Part shown: positions 26,179-33,495 of the stretch, in pieces | Position numbering within the stretch: the first letter of the stretch is position 1 | Layout: each line of letters starts with the position of its first letter | Origin: Candidatus Methanimicrococcus odontotermitis | GTDB lineage: Archaea > Halobacteriota > Methanosarcinia > Methanosarcinales > Methanosarcinaceae | Assembly (NCBI GenBank): GCA_031286065.1 | Contig: JAITUZ010000023.1 | Span: 1-34,236, forward strand | Length of the DNA: 34,236 bases | Direction: 5' to 3' | The notes under the pieces: model-generated | Databases searched by the model: none | Seen by the model: the letters and a program-made list of their open reading frames with translations, nothing else | What the model was told of the DNA's origin: nothing | Made by a program: the position numbers and the translations under genes

Positions 26179-27456
26179 ATGTCCGCGCCTGAAAACACAG
26201 CGCCTGCCGGCGCGCCGCCCGCAGGAAAGCCGCCTGAGAAGAAGCCTCCTGCGCCGTCGACTGTCGGCGATATTCTCAAGCCGTCTGACATCGCTGTCGG
26301 CGGCAAATACATCGGCTGGTCCGTTCGTGAAGAAATCCGAAAAGAAGGCGGCTCCGGCGGTCTGGTCACTTCCGTTTTAGCCGGCGCGCTTGAGAAAGGT
26401 CTCGTCAAACACGTCGTTGTTCTTAAAAAATCCAACCAGTACGAAGCCGTTCCGGTTTTGACATCTGACGTAGAGGATGTTTACGCGTCGGCCGGCTCTA
26501 TGCATATGCTGATTTCCAATCCGACCAAGTATCTGCGCCAGTTTCAAAATGACGCGGCGATCGCGCTTGCCGTCAAGCCGTGCGACATGCGCGGCATCCG
26601 CGAACAGCAGAAGCGCAACATGCTGGATCTTGATAAAATCTTCACGGTCGGCCTCAATTGCGGCGGCACGATGATGCCGTATAAAATCAGAAAAGTGACC
26701 GAAGAAGTCTACGGCGTAAATCCCGATGATGTCCGCGCCGAAGAAATCGAAAAAGGCAAACTGATTTTGGAAACCGCTGACGGTGAACACCATTCTCAGT
26801 CCATCGACGAATTGGAAGAAGAAGACAACGGTCGCCGTGAAAACTGCCGTTATTGTGTCGTTAAGATAGCGACCAATTCCGATTTAGCTTGCGGCAATTG
26901 GGGCGTCATGCCGGATTACGCCGGTAAAGGCACGTTTGTTGAAGTCATGACCGAAAAAGGCGCCGAATTTTTAAGAAACGCGATTGAAGGCGGCTACGCC
27001 GAGGTCAAGGAAGCCAGCGAACCGGCCGCCGAAGCCCGCGGTAAAGTTAACGGCATCATGCTGAAAATGTCCGCTAAAACCAAAGAAGAAATCTTTGTGC
27101 CGATGCAGAGCCAAACGATTCTTGACCTTAAAAAAGAGCTTGAGAATTGTATCGGCTGCGGCGCGTGCAAAACGGTTTGTCCGCCCTGCGCCTGCGGCGC
27201 GGAAGCCAAATGCACTTCTTTCAATGACCCTGCCGACAATTACGATATTTCATTGTTCCACATGATTCGCTTCCTGCACTTGATGGATTCCTGTATCGGC
27301 TGCGGTCAGTGTTCGGATGTCTGTCCGGCGGAAATTCCGCTTGCGCGGCTTTACAGAAAGTTCGCGAATCCGATGCAGGACGAACTGAATTATGTAACGG
27401 GAATGGACGACAGAACGCCGCCTTTCTTTGAAATCAAATTAGAGGAGGTGCAGTAA
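26179..27456 (+). CDS. FdhB/FrhB-family F420-binding iron-sulfur subunit
   Basis: The 425-residue protein belongs to the F420 hydrogenase/dehydrogenase beta family, which carries FAD and exchanges electrons with coenzyme F420. Residues about 1-30 are a Pro/Ala-rich tail. The family core (about 45-320) shows 'EGGSGGLVTSVLAGALE', AVKPCDMRGIREQ and NCRYCVVKIATNSDLACGNWG (read in parts). The C-terminal part has two [4Fe-4S] motifs, CIGCGACKTVCPPC (from about 324) and CIGCGQCSDVCP (from about 372), the arrangement of methanogen FdhB rather than the shorter FrhB. In this operon it would feed F420H2 electrons to MvhD/HdrA or run in reverse. Its stop overlaps the next start (TAATG). A precise substrate cannot be assigned by eye, so no symbol is given. 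Confidence 0.9.
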   Translation: MSAPENTAPAGAPPAGKPPEKKPPAPSTVGDILKPSDIAVGGKYIGWSVREEIRKEGGSGGLVTSVLAGALEKGLVKHVVVLKKSNQYEAVPVLTSDVEDVYASAGSMHMLISNPTKYLRQFQNDAAIALAVKPCDMRGIREQQKRNMLDLDKIFTVGLNCGGTMMPYKIRKVTEEVYGVNPDDVRAEEIEKGKLILETADGEHHSQSIDELEEEDNGRRENCRYCVVKIATNSDLACGNWGVMPDYAGKGTFVEVMTEKGAEFLRNAIEGGYAEVKEASEPAAEARGKVNGIMLKMSAKTKEEIFVPMQSQTILDLKKELENCIGCGACKTVCPPCACGAEAKCTSFNDPADNYDISLFHMIRFLHLMDSCIGCGQCSDVCPAEIPLARLYRKFANPMQDELNYVTGMDDRTPPFFEIKLEEVQ

Positions 27457-29141
27457 TGTCTGACATCATCGACCCTAAGTTTAAGGAAAATGTTTATTCT
27501 GCTGTCTGTTATGGCTGCGGTTTCGGCTGCGGCGTCTTTATGAGAGAACTTGAAATGAAAGCCGCTGAAACGGGCGCATTCTGCAGCGCGCCGATTTTAA
27601 ATATCGACTACCGTAAAGCGTCTCCTGTGAATCAGGGAAAACTCTGCCGTTTCGGCGTGAATTTGGCCGGCAGTTGCCGCCCCGCCGTTTCAAGTGTGAA
27701 AGGCAAGGCCGTTTCAAACGAAGAGGCCGTCGCAAAAGCGGCCGAAGCGCTCAAAGGCGCCGACCCTTCCGAAATCGCGTTTCTCTCTGTCGGGGGAACG
27801 ACAAACGAAGAACATTTGGCGCTCATGAAAATCGGCGAAAAGCTCGGCGTTTCAGTCAGTACGGGAATGACCGGTCTTTTCAAAGACATCGGCAAGCTGC
27901 ACGCTTACACGGGCCGCGGCACGACCTATGAAGACGTAGAAACGGCTAAGAAAATTTATCTCTTTGTCGACCCGTACGTTTCTTACCCGCTTTTGTTGAG
28001 ACGGCTGGTCCGCGCTCAAGAAAAAGGCGCTGAAATCGTCGCTTTCGGGCTGAAAGACCTGCCGATCGCCGCGCAGAATGTCCTTGTCGAGCCCGGCACA
28101 AGTCTTTACGATGTGCAAGCGTTCGCTCCCGATGAGGAGACTGTCATCATCTCAGATTTGACGCCTTACACTTGCGCCAAACGCTTGGCCGAACTCATTG
28201 AAATCGCCGGCGGCCGCTCTAAGTTCCTCTTTATGCGCCCGTTTATGAACGCGGCCGGCGCCGGATACTTGTCCAAGCACACCAAACAGCAGTCTTTTGA
28301 CGACATCGTTTCCAAAATGGAATCCGGCGAACTGAAAGTTCTGATTTGCCTGGATTCGGATTTGATTGACATCTGTCTCAATGACAACATGAAAGAGATT
28401 TTCAAAAATTTGGAAAACGCGGTGGTGATCTCGTCAAGGGACACATCGGCTTGCGCCGCCGCTGACATTGTGATTGCGGCCGAACCGGTTTATAAAAAGA
28501 AAGGTTCCGTAATGAACGCTGAAGGACGCTTGATTTCAATCAAAGCGGCATCGGGTGATACGCCGCTGACGGGCTTTAACGCCTTGTCCGCGCTTTTTGA
28601 GGCGCTGGGCGGATCCGCTCTTGACTTTGACGCTGTTCACGCCGAAGCGGTTCAAATGCTCGGCGCGGAAGAAGACGAATACAAAATCTCTGTTCCGGCG
28701 CAAAAGTCCAAGCCTGAAATTAAAAAGATTTCAGACAAATTGCCCGATCTGAAAACCATGTTCGGCGGCTTTTCAAAACCCGAATCCTTTGTATCGTCCG
28801 CCTCAAAAGACGGCGAAACCGGCGGCGCGGTCAAACATCTTTATTTGACCAATCCGTTCCTTTGGAACGGCGTTTCAGATAATGACAATTATATTGAAAT
28901 CAGCCGCCGCCAAGTGAAAGCATCCGCGCTTTTGAAAGGATTTACGGCGGATGTGTCGTGCGCCTGCGGTGAAATCGTAAAGTCTTCGCGCTTTAAGGTG
29001 TCGCCGATGGCGGACGGATATGCTTTGTCCATGAGAAAACAGCCGTTTTCAAAAGCACCGGTCACGGATATTGTTATTCGCCGCTCTCCGACAAAACCGG
29101 ATGAACCCGAAATTGTGAAAGAATGCAATGTTCCTCAGTAA
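27456..29141 (+). CDS. FdhA-like molybdopterin-fold protein, probably non-catalytic
   Basis: The 561-residue product resembles the N-terminal and central parts of formate dehydrogenase FdhA/NuoG-type proteins. A [4Fe-4S] motif is at Cys18-x2-Cys21-x3-Cys25 with Cys64 (LCRFG), followed by Rossmann-like segments including KKIYLFVDPYVSYPLLLRR and a 'GSVMNAEGR' motif (around 350) of the molybdopterin family. It is about 100 residues shorter than methanogen FdhA. In the segment where FdhA has its molybdenum-binding Cys/Sec next to His, this protein reads 'STGMTGLFKDIGKLHAYTG', with no Cys. It may therefore serve as an electron-wire or scaffold like NuoG rather than oxidise formate. It ends the operon, translationally coupled to the FdhB-like gene. 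Its unusual order (B before A) also differs from standard fdhAB. Confidence 0.82.
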   Translation: MSDIIDPKFKENVYSAVCYGCGFGCGVFMRELEMKAAETGAFCSAPILNIDYRKASPVNQGKLCRFGVNLAGSCRPAVSSVKGKAVSNEEAVAKAAEALKGADPSEIAFLSVGGTTNEEHLALMKIGEKLGVSVSTGMTGLFKDIGKLHAYTGRGTTYEDVETAKKIYLFVDPYVSYPLLLRRLVRAQEKGAEIVAFGLKDLPIAAQNVLVEPGTSLYDVQAFAPDEETVIISDLTPYTCAKRLAELIEIAGGRSKFLFMRPFMNAAGAGYLSKHTKQQSFDDIVSKMESGELKVLICLDSDLIDICLNDNMKEIFKNLENAVVISSRDTSACAAADIVIAAEPVYKKKGSVMNAEGRLISIKAASGDTPLTGFNALSALFEALGGSALDFDAVHAEAVQMLGAEEDEYKISVPAQKSKPEIKKISDKLPDLKTMFGGFSKPESFVSSASKDGETGGAVKHLYLTNPFLWNGVSDNDNYIEISRRQVKASALLKGFTADVSCACGEIVKSSRFKVSPMADGYALSMRKQPFSKAPVTDIVIRRSPTKPDEPEIVKECNVPQ

Positions 29142-29150
29142 TTGAGGCCA

Positions 29151-29185
29151 TTCCTTCTTTTTTTTGTTTTGCCGTTCTAAACGGC
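29151..29185 (+). terminator. T-run and small hairpin after the redox operon
   Basis: Eight consecutive Ts (29158-29165) follow the stop codon by about 17 bases, the simple U-tract form usual in archaea. GCCGTT/AACGGC (29171-29176 and 29180-29185) adds a 6-bp stem just before the next gene. Confidence 0.45.
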
Positions 29186-29192
29186 GTTTTAC

Positions 29193-29981
29193 ATGAAATT
29201 GATCATTATGTTTCAAGATACCAAAAAATATCCTGCTTCTGCGTTTTTTTCCGCGGAGAACGACCTTTCCGCCGATTCGAATCAAGCGCCGCCTGAAAAG
29301 ACGGATTCCCGCCCGGATGACAAAAATCAAGCCGCTTTCTCTTTTTTGCATGATCTCTTGAATTCGGCCGGCGGATTGAGCGGTTTTCTGGAGATGATGG
29401 CAGAAACCGATGATTCGGAAAAATTAAAAAAGTACGCGTCCAACGCGCTTTTTTTATGCGGCTCCATGGTTGAAGAAATCAATTCTTATCAAGATTTTTT
29501 ACGGGCGGAAACCGGCACTTTCCGATTGGCTGCGGAAGAAACGAAAGTTTCGGATATTTTGGAATCAACCGCTTTAAAACTCAAGGAACACGATGTTTCA
29601 AAAGGGCGGACGATTGAAGTTGCCGACTTTCCGGAGGTGTCGGTTCTGACCGACAAAGTTCTTTTATCGCGCGTTTTGGTCAATCTGGTGAAAAACGCGG
29701 TCGAGAACACGGAACAGGGCGGTTCCGTTCGAATCGGCGCTGTTAAAATCAGCAAAGCCGGTGATAACATTCGTTTTTGGGTCCGTAATGACGGCTTCAT
29801 TCCCGAGGAGATCCAAAGCCGGATTTTTAGCGGACCGTTTTCATCCAAGGGCGTCAATCGCGGTATCGGTTTGTCCGGCATTCGGATGATCGGTGAAAAC
29901 GCATTGGGTGGGCATGTCCATTTCAAAAGCACAAAAGAAGGCGGCACCTGCTTCTGTATTGATTTGCCGACGCGGGAATGA
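29193..29981 (+). CDS. Soluble histidine kinase
   Basis: The 262-residue protein has a phospho-acceptor segment FLHDLLNSAGG (His53; the H-D-x-x-N type) and an ATPase domain with the N-box LVNLVKNAVENT (Asn164, Asn168), NDG (199-201), F-box 'SGPFSSKG' and G2 box GIGLSGIRMIG (224-234). No membrane helix, PAS or GAF domain is present; the first 45 residues are polar and probably disordered. It would be cytosolic and sense an internal signal or act through a partner. No response regulator lies nearby. It starts 51 bases after the redox operon, so read-through expression is possible. ATG 29208 is an alternative start; neither has a clear ribosome site. Confidence 0.88.
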   Translation: MKLIIMFQDTKKYPASAFFSAENDLSADSNQAPPEKTDSRPDDKNQAAFSFLHDLLNSAGGLSGFLEMMAETDDSEKLKKYASNALFLCGSMVEEINSYQDFLRAETGTFRLAAEETKVSDILESTALKLKEHDVSKGRTIEVADFPEVSVLTDKVLLSRVLVNLVKNAVENTEQGGSVRIGAVKISKAGDNIRFWVRNDGFIPEEIQSRIFSGPFSSKGVNRGIGLSGIRMIGENALGGHVHFKSTKEGGTCFCIDLPTRE

Positions 29982-29985
29982 TTTT

Positions 29986-30016
29986 CAAGTTCTCGGTTCT
30001 TGTTTTTTTATTTTTT
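29986..30016 (+). terminator. U-tract terminator after the kinase gene
   Basis: Just past the stop codon, a weak 4-bp stem (CAAG/CTTG) is followed by TTTTTTTATTTTTT at 30003-30016. Archaeal termination needs mainly the U-tract, so this is a reasonable end for the kinase transcript. Confidence 0.5.
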
Positions 30017-30140
30017 ATCGCAAGCGGTCTTTTTTGAAATCAAAACAAAAAATGAGTGTTTTTGAGACGGCGTTCATTTTTCATCATTTTCAAAAAACGG
30101 ATGTTTTGTTTCCGGAAAATAAGTGAAAAGCCGAAACAAC

Positions 30141-30193
30141 CGCCTCCAACGGTGAGTTTCACGAGCGTCAGCGAGTGAAAGGAGGCGTTGGAG
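30141..30193. repeat. Overlapping inverted repeats with alternative pairings
   Basis: CGCCTCC (30141-30147) can pair with GGAGGCG (30181-30187), while the shifted CTCCAAC (30144-30150) can pair with GTTGGAG (30187-30193). TTTCAC...GTGAAA (30157-30162 and 30175-30180) nests inside. The two outer pairings exclude each other, as in a two-state RNA, although a palindromic repeat element is equally possible. Confidence 0.5.
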
Positions 30194-30288
30194 ATTCGGA
30201 CTCATCCGTTCAGTAAACAACGTCAACCGCATGTATTAATAATCAAAACTCGTCGTTTGTATTGGTTTTAGAAGCGTCCGGTTTGAAT

Positions 30289-30341
30289 CCGCCAAGTTTT
30301 CGATTTTGCTCAGCTTCGCTTCGCAAAACCTCAACTTGCGG
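30289..30341. repeat. Nested imperfect hairpin
   Basis: CCGCCAAGTT (30289-30298) pairs with AACTTGCGG (30333-30341, one base unpaired), and inside it TTTTGC (30304-30309) pairs with GCAAAA (30323-30328). The segment is richer in G+C than its surroundings and has no frame worth crediting. It is a candidate small RNA or degenerate mobile repeat. Confidence 0.4.
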
Positions 30342-30520
30342 TCGCATCTGAACTTTTTTTCAATTTAGTAAAACACAAACATCCGTTTTCGATTTATTTT
30401 CCAAACCTGAACGCCCGATAAAAATCAAAATGATTTCAAATAAAAATCTTGATAAAATGCGATAAACCAATGAAAAGCGGATAAAAAAAGATCAAAAGTG
30501 AATAAAGACGATAAAAAATG

Positions 30521-30722
30521 AATAAAACTCAAAAATGAATAAAACTCAAAAATGAATAAAACTCAAAAATGAATAAAACTCAAAAATAAATAAAACTCAA
30601 AAATGAATAAAACTCAAAAATGAATAAAACTCAAAAATGAATAAAACTCAAAAATGAATAAAACTCAAAAATAAATAAAACTCAAAAATGAATAAAACTT
30701 AAAAATAAATAAAACTCAAAAA
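30521..30722. repeat. 17-bp tandem repeat array, about 12 copies
   Basis: The unit AATAAAACTCAAAAATG repeats about twelve times from 30521 to 30722. A few copies have G-to-A (AAATA) or C-to-T changes. On both strands it is full of stop codons. The array ends directly at the argJ terminator hairpin. Its period equals that of the unrelated array at 1-100. Confidence 0.92.
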
Positions 30723-30754
30723 AAAGCTGATAAATATTTGAGAGATTTATCAGC
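30718..30754 (-). terminator. argJ terminator (possibly two-way)
   Basis: GCTGATAAAT (30726-30735) and ATTTATCAGC (30745-30754) form a perfect 10-bp stem with a 9-base loop. Read on the - strand it lies about 28 bases after the argJ stop and is followed by eight Ts (the As at 30718-30725). Read on the + strand it is followed by T-rich sequence too. Confidence 0.85.
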
Positions 30755-30782
30755 CTTCCGTTTTCTTTTTTATTATTCTCGG

Positions 30783-32003
30783 TTATGTTGTATAATCCGC
30801 GTTGATTCTGACGTAATCATATGTCAAATCGCAGCCCCAAGCGGTGGCCGTTTCTTTTCCGCCTGTTCCGAGATCCATTTTTATGAAAATCATTTCGGCA
30901 GACATTATTAATTTCAGCTGTCCGAGTGTCTCTTCATCGTTTTTTGTAATTTTTCCTTTGCTGACAAGTGAAACGCTGCCGCGCCCGTCTGACATTTCCA
31001 GCGTGATTTTTGTTTGGTCAAAATCCGCGCCTGAATATCCGGCGGCGGCGACGATGCGTCCCCAATTCGGATCGTTGCCGAAAATCGCGGTCTTGACAAG
31101 CGGAGAGCGTACGATTGCTTTTGACGCGGAGATTGCGTCCTCTTCTGAGACCGCGCCCGTGACGGTGCACTCAATCAGTTTGGTCGCGCCTTCGCCGTCT
31201 TTGGCAATCTTTTTCGCGAGTTCTTTCAATACGGTTTCCAAAGCCGTTTGGAATTCTTCACAGCAAGCGCTTTCAAACGAATGAACGGCGACACCGGATT
31301 TTCCGGTCGCGGTCAGCAGGCACATATCATTCGTGCTGGTGTCGCCGTCGACAACGATCATATTGAAAGTCTTCCGGACGGCTTCTTTTAAAGAAGAATG
31401 AAGGATTTCAGAGCGGACATCAGCGTCCGTGTAAACGAAAGCAAGCATCGTTCCCATGTTCGGCTCAATCATGCCGGAACCTTTTGCGATGCCGCCGACT
31501 CTGAAATTTCCGTCCGCGCTTTTTACTTCAACAGCGAAGCCTTTGGGAACCAAATCCGTTGTCATGATGGCTTTCATTGTTTCATCGTTGGCTTTTTCAG
31601 TCGCGGCCAGATTCGGAAGTACGGTACAGATCTGCTCTTTTATTTTCTCAATGTGAAGTTTGCGCCCGATGACGCCGGTGGACGCGATTCCGATGAACTC
31701 CGGATCAACGCCGAGTTTTTCCGCCAGCGCTTCTGCCATAGAATTCGCGTCTTTGAGACCGTCTTCGCCGGTAAACGCGTTGGCGTTGCCGCTGTTGGCG
31801 ATAATCGCCTCTAAAAAGCCGCCGTTCTTTTCGATATTTTCTTTTGTGACGATCAGCGGCGCGGCAATCACTTTATTTTTTGTATAAACGCCGGCGGCAT
31901 TTCCTTTGGCGGTAATGACCGCAAGACCGAATTTACCTTCCTTGATGCCGAACGCTTTCACACCGTCAACGGCGCAGATGCCGCCTTTGATTTCCTGAAT
32001 CAT
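30783..32003 (-). CDS. argJ: Glutamate N-acetyltransferase (ArgJ, ornithine acetyltransferase)
   Basis: ArgJ moves the acetyl group from N-acetylornithine to glutamate, recycling it in arginine synthesis; some forms also use acetyl-CoA. The 406-residue protein has the usual length and motifs: IIANSGNANAFTG near residue 70, KGSGMIEPNMGTML around 174-187, and VDGDTSTNDM. The precursor is cut just before the nucleophile Thr185. Here the residue before the cut is Gly rather than the common Ala, which should still permit self-cleavage. ATG 32003 is preceded by AAGGA. It lies 21 bases after argC in one - strand unit. Whether it is mono- or bifunctional cannot be read from the sequence. Confidence 0.96.
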   Translation of the reverse strand: MIQEIKGGICAVDGVKAFGIKEGKFGLAVITAKGNAAGVYTKNKVIAAPLIVTKENIEKNGGFLEAIIANSGNANAFTGEDGLKDANSMAEALAEKLGVDPEFIGIASTGVIGRKLHIEKIKEQICTVLPNLAATEKANDETMKAIMTTDLVPKGFAVEVKSADGNFRVGGIAKGSGMIEPNMGTMLAFVYTDADVRSEILHSSLKEAVRKTFNMIVVDGDTSTNDMCLLTATGKSGVAVHSFESACCEEFQTALETVLKELAKKIAKDGEGATKLIECTVTGAVSEEDAISASKAIVRSPLVKTAIFGNDPNWGRIVAAAGYSGADFDQTKITLEMSDGRGSVSLVSKGKITKNDEETLGQLKLIMSAEMIFIKMDLGTGGKETATAWGCDLTYDYVRINADYTT

Positions 32004-32024
32004 TTCTTTTCCTTCTTTTATATT

Positions 32025-33047
32025 TTAAATCAATCCCGGGAACCAAAGTCCTTCGGTTTCTTTCAATCCGCAGATCAAATTCATGTTTTGAATCGCTTGG
32101 CCTGATGCGCCTTTTACAAGATTGTCGATTGCGGAAAGAACAACAACGCGATTGTTGCGCGCGTCCGCTTCCATGCCGATGTGGCAGAAATTCGAGCCGC
32201 GGACATTTGCCAGTGACGGCACGGTTTGCGCGAATTGAACAAACGGCTTGCCTTCGTAATAGTCTTCATAGATCTTTTTGACATCCGCCGTCGTCATTTT
32301 TTCAGTCGTTTCAATGTGCGCGGTTGTCATAATGCCGCGGGAAACCGGAATGACATGCGGCGTGAACGAAACGTTTTCAAATCCGGGCTGAAGCCGCGAC
32401 ACTTCCTGAATCATTTCCGCCAAATGGCGGTGCGCCGATAACTTGTACGGAATGATATTTTCCGCTAAATTCGGGTAATGAGAAACGGCCGTCGGCGTGT
32501 TTCCGGCGCCCGTGACGCCTGTTTTAGAGTCAAATATGACGGATTTTAAAAGTCCGGCTGCGGCAAGCGGCGCCGCGGCAAGTGTCGCGCCTGTCGGGAA
32601 GCATCCCGGATTTGCGATCAGCCGATCTTTTAACTCTTTGTTCACTTCGGGATGAACTTCGGGGATCGCGTAAACCGCATCGATCGGCGCTTTATGTTTC
32701 ATGCCGTAAATTCGTTCAAACACATCGGTTTTGAGGCGGTAATCCGCGCTCAGATCAATAACGCGGCATTTGCTGTCTTTTAAAATTTCAGGCACCGCGT
32801 CCATTGCCGTGCCGTGAGGGACCGCCATAAAAACGATGTCGCACTCCTTTTTTATCTTTTCATAATCCGGCTCTTCAAATGTCAAATCACAAAGGCCTTT
32901 GAGGTTTTCATGAACTGCGGACACTTTTTTTCCTGCGGCCGAACGCGCTGTCGCGACGACCGCTTCAGCGGACGGATGTCCCGATAAGAGCCGCAGCAAT
33001 TCTTCTCCCGTGTAACCGGAAGCACCGATAATACCGACTTGGATCAT
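32025..33047 (-). CDS. argC: N-acetyl-gamma-glutamyl-phosphate reductase
   Basis: ArgC reduces N-acetylglutamyl phosphate to the semialdehyde with NADPH, the third step of arginine synthesis. The 340-residue protein begins MIQVGIIGASGYTGEELLRLL, containing the nucleotide-binding GxxGxxG. The catalytic cysteine is in NPGCFPTGA, and 'SGAGNTPT'-like substrate-loop residues appear as VTGAGNTPTAVSHYP. A longer frame back to 33071 would use a TTG start and adds eight residues without homology, so ATG 33047, with GGAAAAAG upstream, is preferred. It is first in the argC-argJ pair. argB and argD, often next to these genes, are not here. Confidence 0.96.
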   Translation of the reverse strand: MIQVGIIGASGYTGEELLRLLSGHPSAEAVVATARSAAGKKVSAVHENLKGLCDLTFEEPDYEKIKKECDIVFMAVPHGTAMDAVPEILKDSKCRVIDLSADYRLKTDVFERIYGMKHKAPIDAVYAIPEVHPEVNKELKDRLIANPGCFPTGATLAAAPLAAAGLLKSVIFDSKTGVTGAGNTPTAVSHYPNLAENIIPYKLSAHRHLAEMIQEVSRLQPGFENVSFTPHVIPVSRGIMTTAHIETTEKMTTADVKKIYEDYYEGKPFVQFAQTVPSLANVRGSNFCHIGMEADARNNRVVVLSAIDNLVKGASGQAIQNMNLICGLKETEGLWFPGLI

Positions 33048-33495
33048 ATTTTCTTTTTCCCGTATCGACAAAACAAATTTCTGTTTGCCGTTTTCTGTTT
33101 TATCTGAGTTAAGAAATTTGAATATATAAATCTTTTATAATGATTTAAATTTCTTGTTTCGATTATTTTGTCTCAATTGGTTTTGTTTCAATCATTTTAT
33201 TTTCGGTATTTCGGGTTTACAAATCTTATGACGATTTGATTCTTTTTTATGATTCCCGTTTTTCGTTTTTTCAATCGACTGCTATTGTTTTTGCGAATCT
33301 CGATTTTACGTTTTTTTACGGATTGTTGTTTTTATTATGTAAAATGTAAAAAATCGTTATAATTTGTTCTACAAACTTATATTCTTGTGTTAAATCGTCA
33401 TCAATAAGCTTCATATATTTTCAAATCAAACTCAAATTTACTTTATTTTATCTGTTTGGATTTTATTTGTTGTGTTTTTGGGAGTGTATTTGCAA
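33048..33495. promoter_or_regulatory. Divergent spacer between argC and the metal ATPase
   Basis: This 448-base, strongly T-rich spacer should hold promoters for argC (-) and for the P-type ATPase (+). CTTATATT near 33377 is TATA-like for the + strand but would leave a leader of about 90 bases. I see no clear palindromic metal-regulator site and no gene. Confidence 0.4.

Larger units (their letters stand above)
29982..30782. other. 800-base spacer between kinase and argJ
   Basis: No credible coding region. From left to right it holds a U-tract terminator, a G+C-richer stretch with two potential RNA structures (30141-30193 and 30289-30341), an A-rich tract, the 17-bp repeat array, and the argJ terminator. 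These are listed separately. Confidence 0.6.

Noticed and set aside
27456-29141. FwdB/FmdB formylmethanofuran dehydrogenase subunit
   Set aside because: The N-terminal cysteine spacing and general motifs fit the wider molybdopterin family, but length, context next to an FdhB-like gene and lack of the catalytic Cys fit an FdhA/NuoG-like protein better.
29893-30126. 77-codon open frame at the kinase end
   Set aside because: It overlaps the kinase in another frame and crosses the U-tract terminator.
30521-30722. CRISPR array
   Set aside because: The repeats are directly adjacent with no spacers of unique sequence, and the 17-bp unit is too short; it is a simple tandem array. The same holds for 1-100, 3671-3740 and 20971-21063.
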